Source: DSXF01 sp964387495
GTDB taxonomy: Bacteria; Chloroflexota; Anaerolineae; Anaerolineales; Villigracilaceae
Direction of reading: 5' to 3'
DNA: 64,000 nt
Assembly (NCBI GenBank): GCA_964387495.1
Contig: CAYLXB010000003.1
Coordinates: forward strand, 35,460 to 99,459
Below, in pieces: positions 59,941-64,000 of this stretch (positions are counted from its first letter, which is position 1; each line of letters begins with the position of its first letter). The notes below the pieces were generated by a model. The model did no database searches, was not told the origin of the DNA, and was given only the letters and a program-made list of their open reading frames with translations. The translations under genes were made by a program, and so were the position numbers.

Positions 59941-60426
59941 TTATTTCGGCTCCTCGAGCGGCAGGCTGGCCCTGCGCTGGAGTTTCTCTTCTTCCAGGGT
60001 GCGGATGCCGTTCTGGGTCTGGCCGAGCAGGCGCTGCATCTCGCTCTCCAGCTGCATCAGGGTGTTGATGACGTACTCGTCGGCGGCCTGGCGGGTGGCC
60101 TCGGCATCGGCCCGCGCCTGGGCCAGGATCTGCTCGGCCCGCGCCTGCGCCTGCTGGACGAGGCTGTCGCGGGCCACCTGGTCCTCGGCTTTTTCACGCG
60201 CCAGGGCGATGGTGCGGTTGGCCTCCTCCTGCGACTGGGCCAGGATGCGGTCGCGCTGGGAGAGCAGCTGCTGGGCCTTCTTCACCTCCTCGGGGATGGC
60301 GATGCGCATCTGGTCGATCAGGTCCAGCATGCGGTCTTCATCCACGATCACGTTGTGGGTGAGGGGGAAAGTCTTGCTTTGGTTGAAGAGTTCTTCCAGG
60401 CGGTCGATCAGGTGCAGGATATCCAT
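59941..60426 (-). CDS. coiled-coil protein, ATP synthase b-subunit-like pattern
   Basis: 161 residues. An N-terminal segment (MDILHLIDRLEELFNQSK, then DEDRMLDLIDQMRIAIPEEV) precedes a long Ala/Gln/Arg/Glu-rich coiled coil (about 60-125: SQEEANRTIALAREKAEDQVARDSLVQQAQARAEQILAQARADAEATRQAADEYV in the sequence). No signal or membrane helix is seen. Proteins of this type beside coaD are common in Chloroflexota in my recollection, but no function is known. coaD lies 139 nt upstream on the same strand. Confidence 0.7.
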   Translation of the reverse strand: MDILHLIDRLEELFNQSKTFPLTHNVIVDEDRMLDLIDQMRIAIPEEVKKAQQLLSQRDRILAQSQEEANRTIALAREKAEDQVARDSLVQQAQARAEQILAQARADAEATRQAADEYVINTLMQLESEMQRLLGQTQNGIRTLEEEKLQRRASLPLEEPK

Positions 60427-60565
60427 GGGGGCCTCCGCAGGGGGGCAAAAGGATTATGGCTTATTCTAGCACAAAGTGCATGAAAGGTAGATGAAATCGG
60501 CGCAGGGAACCCGGGCCTTTCGGGAAAGGGCGCTTGCCGGGGGGCGGGGCCATGGCCGGGGTCTC

Positions 60566-61084
60566 CTAGTCCCGCAGGGCGTTGGGCGGGACGTGCTTGT
60601 CGCCCATCTGGCTCAGTTTCTCCATCAGGGCGGCGTTGACGTGGGGCGGGACCATGCTGGTGATGTTGCCGCCGAGCGAGGCGATCTCGCGCACGGTGCT
60701 GGAGGAGAGGAAGGTGTGCTGTTCGTGGGTGATGAAGGCGATGCTCTCGATGCCGGGGGCCAGGCGCTGGTTGGCCAGGGCCATGCGGAATTCGAACTCG
60801 AAGTCGGAGAAGACGCGCAGGCCGCGGACGATGACCTGGGCGTCGATCTGCTTGCAGAAGGCCACGGTCATGCCCGAGTAGCCGACCACGATGATCTTGC
60901 GGTGGTTCTCGAAGGTCTTCTGGACCAGGGCGATGCGCTCCTCGGGGGTGAACATGAGCGACTTGAGGGGTTTGTCGTAGACGGCGATGACGACCTCGTC
61001 GAAGAGGCGCGCGGCGCGTTCGGCGATGTCGATGTGGCCGTAGTGGATCGGGTCGAAGGTGCCGGGGAAGACGGCGCGGATCAA
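60566..61084 (-). CDS. coaD: pantetheine-phosphate adenylyltransferase
   Basis: 172 residues. The nucleotidyltransferase motifs are AVFPGTFDPIHYGHIDIAERAA (T/HxGH) and SSSTVREIASLGGNI (ISSTxVR-type), with RGLRVFSDFEFEFRMALANQRLAPGIESIAF between. It transfers AMP to 4'-phosphopantetheine in CoA synthesis, later than the PanB and PanE steps encoded at 24-26 kb. It starts within the recG stop (4-base overlap), so it is translationally coupled to recG. Confidence 0.96.
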   Translation of the reverse strand: MIRAVFPGTFDPIHYGHIDIAERAARLFDEVVIAVYDKPLKSLMFTPEERIALVQKTFENHRKIIVVGYSGMTVAFCKQIDAQVIVRGLRVFSDFEFEFRMALANQRLAPGIESIAFITHEQHTFLSSSTVREIASLGGNITSMVPPHVNAALMEKLSQMGDKHVPPNALRD

Positions 61085-63585
61085 CTGACATCCCCTTTTC
61101 CGCCGCCCCAGAAGCGCTCGAGGGCCTCGGCGAGCAGGCGGTGTTCGGGCTGCTGGAGGGGGGCGTCCTGCTCGAAGAGTTTCTGGGCGTGGGCGCGGGC
61201 TTTTTCGATCAGGGGCAGGTCGGTCAGGCTGGCCATGCGCAGGCCGCCGCCGTAGCCGGACTGGCGGGTGCCGAGGAATTCGCCGGGGCCGCGCTGCTGC
61301 AGGTCGCGCTCGGCCAGGACGAAGCCGTCGTTGCTCTCGGCCATGGCCTGCAGGCGTTCGTTCTCGACTGCGTCGTCGTGGTCGGGGATGAGCAGGCAGT
61401 AGGACTGCTCGGCGCCGCGCCCGACGCGGCCGCGCAGCTGGTGGAGCTGGGCCAGGCCGAAGCGGTTGGCGCCCTCGACCAGCATGACGCTGGCGTTGGG
61501 GACATCCACGCCGACCTCGACCACGGTGGTGGAGACGAGGATGTCGTACTGGCGGTCGCGGAAGGCGGCCATGACGCGCTCCTTCTCATCGGGGTGCAGG
61601 CGGCCGTGGAGCAGGCCCAGGCGCAGGGTGGGGAAGATCTCGGCCTGCAGGCGGGCGTGGTCGTCCACCGCGGCGGGCAGGGTCTCGAGTTTCTCGCTCT
61701 CCTCGATCAGGGGGTAGATGATGAAGGCCTGGCGCCCGCTCTCGACCTGGGTGCGGATGAGGCTGTAGGCGCGCTCGCGCTCCTGGGGGGTGAGGACGAA
61801 GGTCTGCACCGGCTGGCGGCCGGAGGGCATCTCGTCCATGACCGAGAGGTCCAGGTCGCCGTAGAGGGTCAGGGCCAGGGAGCGCGGGATGGGGGTGGCG
61901 GTCATGACCAGCAGGTGGGGATTGCGGCCTTTGGCGCGCAGGAGGGCGCGCTGTTCGACGCCGAAGCGGTGCTGTTCGTCAATGACGGCCAGCTGCAGGC
62001 TGGCGAATTCGACCGGGCCTTCGAGCAGGGCGTGGGTGCCGACCAGGACCCTGACCTCGCCGGAGGCCAGGCCGGCCTGGAGTTCGGCGCGCTCGGCCTC
62101 GGGGGTGTCGCCGGTGAGCAGGCGGACGGAGCCGGGGGGCAGTTCGCCGGCGGGGGCCGTGAGCAGGCTGCTGAAGGTGCGGTAGTGCTGTTCGGCCAGG
62201 ATGCCGGTGGGGGCGAGCACGGCGGTCTGGGCGCCGGAGCGGGCGAGCATGGCGGCGGCCAGGGCGGCGACCACGGTCTTGCCGGAGCCGACATCGCCCT
62301 GGAGCAGGCGGTTCATGGGGCGCCCGGAGCCGATATCCACCACGATGTCGGAGACGGCGCGCTGCTGGGCCTGGGTGAGGGGGAAGGGCAGGCCGGCGAT
62401 GCGGGCATCCAGCCACTCGTCGGGGACGTCGAAGATGCGGGCGGTGACGGACTGCCAGTCGCGCTTCTGGCGCAGGACGCCCATCTGCAGGAAGAAGATC
62501 TCGTCGAAGGCCAGGCGGGTGCGGGCGGCCTGCAGGTTTTCCTGCGAGTCGGGGAAGTGGGCCTGCAGGATGGCGCTGCCCAGGGCGGGCAGGCCGGCGG
62601 ACTGGCGCAGGTCTTCGGGCAGGTGGTCGGTGAGGCGGGGGGCCCAGTAGGCCACGACCTGGTTCATCAGGCTGCGGATCCACTTCTGGGTGATCTTGCC
62701 GGTCAGGGGGTAGATGGGGACGATGCGGTTGGTGTGCAGGTGGTCGGTGTCGACCAGTTCGTAATCGGGGTTGTTCATGACCAGGCGCCCGAGGTATTGC
62801 TCGACCTTGCCGGAGACGGAGATGGCTTCGTCCACGTTGAGGCGGTTGGCCATCCAGGGCTGGTTGAACCAGGTGATGCGCAGGGCGGCGCTGCCGTCGC
62901 TGAGGATGGCTTCGACGATCTGGGCCTGGCCGCCGCGGATGGGGCGGGTGTGGACGGACTGGACGGTGCCGATGACGGTGACCTGTTCGCCGTAGGTGAG
63001 GTTCTTGATGGGTTTGAGCTGGCTGTAGTCTTCGTAGCGGCGGGGGAAGTTGTAGAGCATGTCGCCCAGGGTGTGCAGGCCGAGGGAGGCCAGGGTCTGG
63101 GCGTGGCGCGGGCCGACGCCGTTGAGGACGGTCAGGCTGGCGCCGAGGGCGACCGGGGTCTGGCTGGTGCGGGCGGCGGGCATGGAGTCGGAGAGGGCGG
63201 GGCGGGGGGCCGGGGCGGGCCGGGCTTCGGCGGGGCGCGGGGCGGGGGGTTCTTCGCCGGCGGGGCGCGGTTCCAGCCGCTGCGGCGCGGGGCGCGGGGG
63301 GCGGACCGGGCGCTGGGGTTTCAGGGCGGCTTCGGGGTATTGTTCCTGGATGCGTTTCCAGAGGCCTTTGAGGGATTCGGCGCGCGATTCAGGGCTGAGG
63401 CTGGCGTAGGAGCGCAGGCGTTCGATGACGGCGCGGATGACTTCTTCGCTGAGGTGGTCGAGGCGGGCTTCGCCTTCCCAGTAGTCGAGCATCTTGGCGA
63501 GCCCGCCGATGACGGCGGTGTCGCTGTAGCCGTTTTCGTGTTCGAGGCGGAAGAATTTGCGGAGTTTTTCCAGGGAGGGTTGCAT
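61081..63585 (-). CDS. recG: ATP-dependent DNA helicase RecG, long N-terminal region
   Basis: 834 residues from the ATG at 63585. Residues 1-160 form a helical extension (DYWEGEARLDHLSEEVIRAVIERL) and a Pro/Arg/Ala-rich linker (about 100-150). The wedge OB-fold domain follows (LTVLNGVGPRHAQTLASLGLHTLGDMLYNFPRRYEDYS, VTVIGTVQSVHTRPIRGGQAQI). Helicase motifs: LLQGDVGSGKTVVAALA (I), VIDEQHRFG (II, DEQH), MTATPIPRSLALTLYGDLD (III), GRVGRG (VI). RecG reverses stalled forks and unwinds branched DNA. Usual RecG proteins are about 690 residues, so the extension is the difference. A TACAAT -10-like box lies 7 nt before the ATG. Confidence 0.95.
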   Translation of the reverse strand: MQPSLEKLRKFFRLEHENGYSDTAVIGGLAKMLDYWEGEARLDHLSEEVIRAVIERLRSYASLSPESRAESLKGLWKRIQEQYPEAALKPQRPVRPPRPAPQRLEPRPAGEEPPAPRPAEARPAPAPRPALSDSMPAARTSQTPVALGASLTVLNGVGPRHAQTLASLGLHTLGDMLYNFPRRYEDYSQLKPIKNLTYGEQVTVIGTVQSVHTRPIRGGQAQIVEAILSDGSAALRITWFNQPWMANRLNVDEAISVSGKVEQYLGRLVMNNPDYELVDTDHLHTNRIVPIYPLTGKITQKWIRSLMNQVVAYWAPRLTDHLPEDLRQSAGLPALGSAILQAHFPDSQENLQAARTRLAFDEIFFLQMGVLRQKRDWQSVTARIFDVPDEWLDARIAGLPFPLTQAQQRAVSDIVVDIGSGRPMNRLLQGDVGSGKTVVAALAAAMLARSGAQTAVLAPTGILAEQHYRTFSSLLTAPAGELPPGSVRLLTGDTPEAERAELQAGLASGEVRVLVGTHALLEGPVEFASLQLAVIDEQHRFGVEQRALLRAKGRNPHLLVMTATPIPRSLALTLYGDLDLSVMDEMPSGRQPVQTFVLTPQERERAYSLIRTQVESGRQAFIIYPLIEESEKLETLPAAVDDHARLQAEIFPTLRLGLLHGRLHPDEKERVMAAFRDRQYDILVSTTVVEVGVDVPNASVMLVEGANRFGLAQLHQLRGRVGRGAEQSYCLLIPDHDDAVENERLQAMAESNDGFVLAERDLQQRGPGEFLGTRQSGYGGGLRMASLTDLPLIEKARAHAQKLFEQDAPLQQPEHRLLAEALERFWGGGKGDVS

Positions 63586-63592
63586 GGGGGGT

Positions 63593-63598
63593 ATTGTA
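63593..63598 (-). promoter_or_regulatory. -10 box of recG, leaderless layout
   Basis: TACAAT on the minus strand, 7 nt before the recG ATG; no -35 of note and no Shine-Dalgarno. Confidence 0.5.
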
Positions 63599-63625
63599 TC
63601 ATGGACGAGGGGCCCCCATCCCCGG

Positions 63626-63670
63626 CCCTTCCCCCAAATGCCGGAAGAGCACCGGAATTTGGGGGAAGGG
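63626..63670. repeat. long hairpin, REP-like element
   Basis: Near-perfect 19-bp inverted repeat: CCCTTCCCCCAAAT-G-CCGG and CCGG-A-ATTTGGGGGAAGGG with a 7-nt loop and one mismatch. It lies in non-coding DNA upstream of recG. Such palindromes are often dispersed repeats, but copy number cannot be told from one window. Confidence 0.6.
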
Positions 63671-63884
63671 AGTCGGATGTAAGAGGAGGGGAGCCGCGAG
63701 GATGGCGGGGGGAAGCTCACGCAGTACCCCTGCGGGGCGCCTGGACGCAAGGGGGCAAAGGCGCAAAGGGTCTTTTTACCGCGAAGGACGCGATCCCTTG
63801 ACGGGGAGAGGAGGACGCGAAGGGGGGCCGTTTCCCAATGTCGTTGCGAGGAGCGGACGGAGGGAGCGGCGACTGCGTACCCGT
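63671..63884. other. non-coding region, no gene seen
   Basis: Purine-rich, GC-rich sequence with short repeated strings (GCGAAGGACGCG, GGACGCGAAGG; CGAGGAGCGGACGGAGGGAGCGG) but no protein with convincing codon use. The open frames crossing it are antisense extensions of recG. No promoter or RNA gene could be supported. Confidence 0.5.
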
Positions 63885-64000
63885 TGGGTAAGCAAGCCGC
63901 TCGCGTTTCCGACCGGGGGTTATCGAGGAAGCAAGCCGCTCGCGCTTCCGACCGGGGGTTATCGGGTAAGCAAGCCGCTCGTGTTTCCGACCGGGGGTTA
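63885..64000. repeat. 39-bp tandem repeat, truncated by window end
   Basis: Three consecutive copies of a 39-bp unit, beginning GCAAGCCGCTCGCG at 63892, 63931 and 63970, each ending in CCGACCGGGGGTTA. The spacing is exactly 39. Copies differ at a few positions (for example GTTTCC against CTTCC, and GAGGAA against GGGTAA). The array continues beyond base 64000. Confidence 0.85.

Noticed and set aside
61141..63801. Long open frame (886 codons) on the plus strand across recG
   Set aside because: It is antisense to recG, whose motifs are unmistakable. The product is Gly/Ala/Asp/Val-rich with no motif, the usual artefact of GC-rich third positions.
63885..64000. CRISPR array
   Set aside because: The three repeats are directly adjacent with no unique spacers, and no cas gene is in the window.

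Overview
The window reads as chromosomal DNA of a GC-rich bacterium, most likely Chloroflexota class Anaerolineae. This is inference from content. Many lipoproteins and single-pass membrane proteins have Thr/Pro-rich stalks. There are two C39-like peptidase-TPR proteins, a full System I cytochrome c maturation cluster, an Ino1-type inositol phosphate synthase, a T-box leader on pheST, and several promoters whose -10 box lies only 6-9 nt before the ATG. There is no rRNA, no CRISPR array, and no transposase or integrase. The only tRNA is tRNA-Val(GAC).

Layout. 1-4.5 kb: end of a VWA/FHA membrane protein, a PP2C phosphatase and an SPFH (flotillin-like) protein. 4.5-7.1 kb, minus strand: class D-like sortase, a small membrane protein and a 23S rRNA uracil methyltransferase, with tRNA-Val divergent. 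7.1-11.1 kb: T-box-controlled pheS-pheT. 11.2-16.8 kb: lipoprotein, dnaK, C39-like peptidase-TPR protein, SbcD-like nuclease. 16.8-22.5 kb: MFS permease, GNAT-like protein, DegV protein, yebC-ruvC-ruvA and a DUF6429-like protein. 22.5-24.1 kb, minus strand: GbsR/MarR regulator with an operator on its own promoter, then an NmrA/SDR-like protein. 24.2-26.2 kb: panB-panE with a structured 5' leader. 26.2-35.6 kb: cytochrome c maturation cluster (ccmE, F, H, G, a CcmI-like zinc-ribbon protein, a cytochrome c lipoprotein, ccmA, B, C, D). 35.7-42.4 kb: a lytic transglycosylase-like protein, then a compact minus-strand run of lipoprotein, DNA methyltransferase, PD-(D/E)XK-like nuclease, SUMF1-like protein and a second C39-like peptidase. 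42.5-48.7 kb: NAD-dependent epimerase, purA, LysM protein, HIT hydrolase, polysaccharide deacetylase-like lipoprotein, ino1. 48.7-57 kb: histidine kinase, PfkB kinase, M20-type peptidase, membrane protein, HAD phosphatase and an 1124-residue GGDEF-ATPase-TPR fusion. 57-63.6 kb: a membrane protein with a LexA-type box inside its promoter, corA with a possible leader peptide, an SMP-30 family protein, and a coiled-coil protein, coaD and recG on the minus strand. 63.6-64 kb: non-coding DNA with a long hairpin and a 39-bp tandem repeat cut by the window edge.

The most notable items are the SOS-type box on an uncharacterised membrane protein, the GGDEF/STAND-like fusion, a CcmE with Cys in place of the haem-binding His, a cytochrome with a degenerate second haem site, a candidate two-gene restriction-modification pair, and the recurring leaderless promoter layout. 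No gene set stands out as a complete undescribed system. Functions come from recognising motifs by eye; no database search was run.
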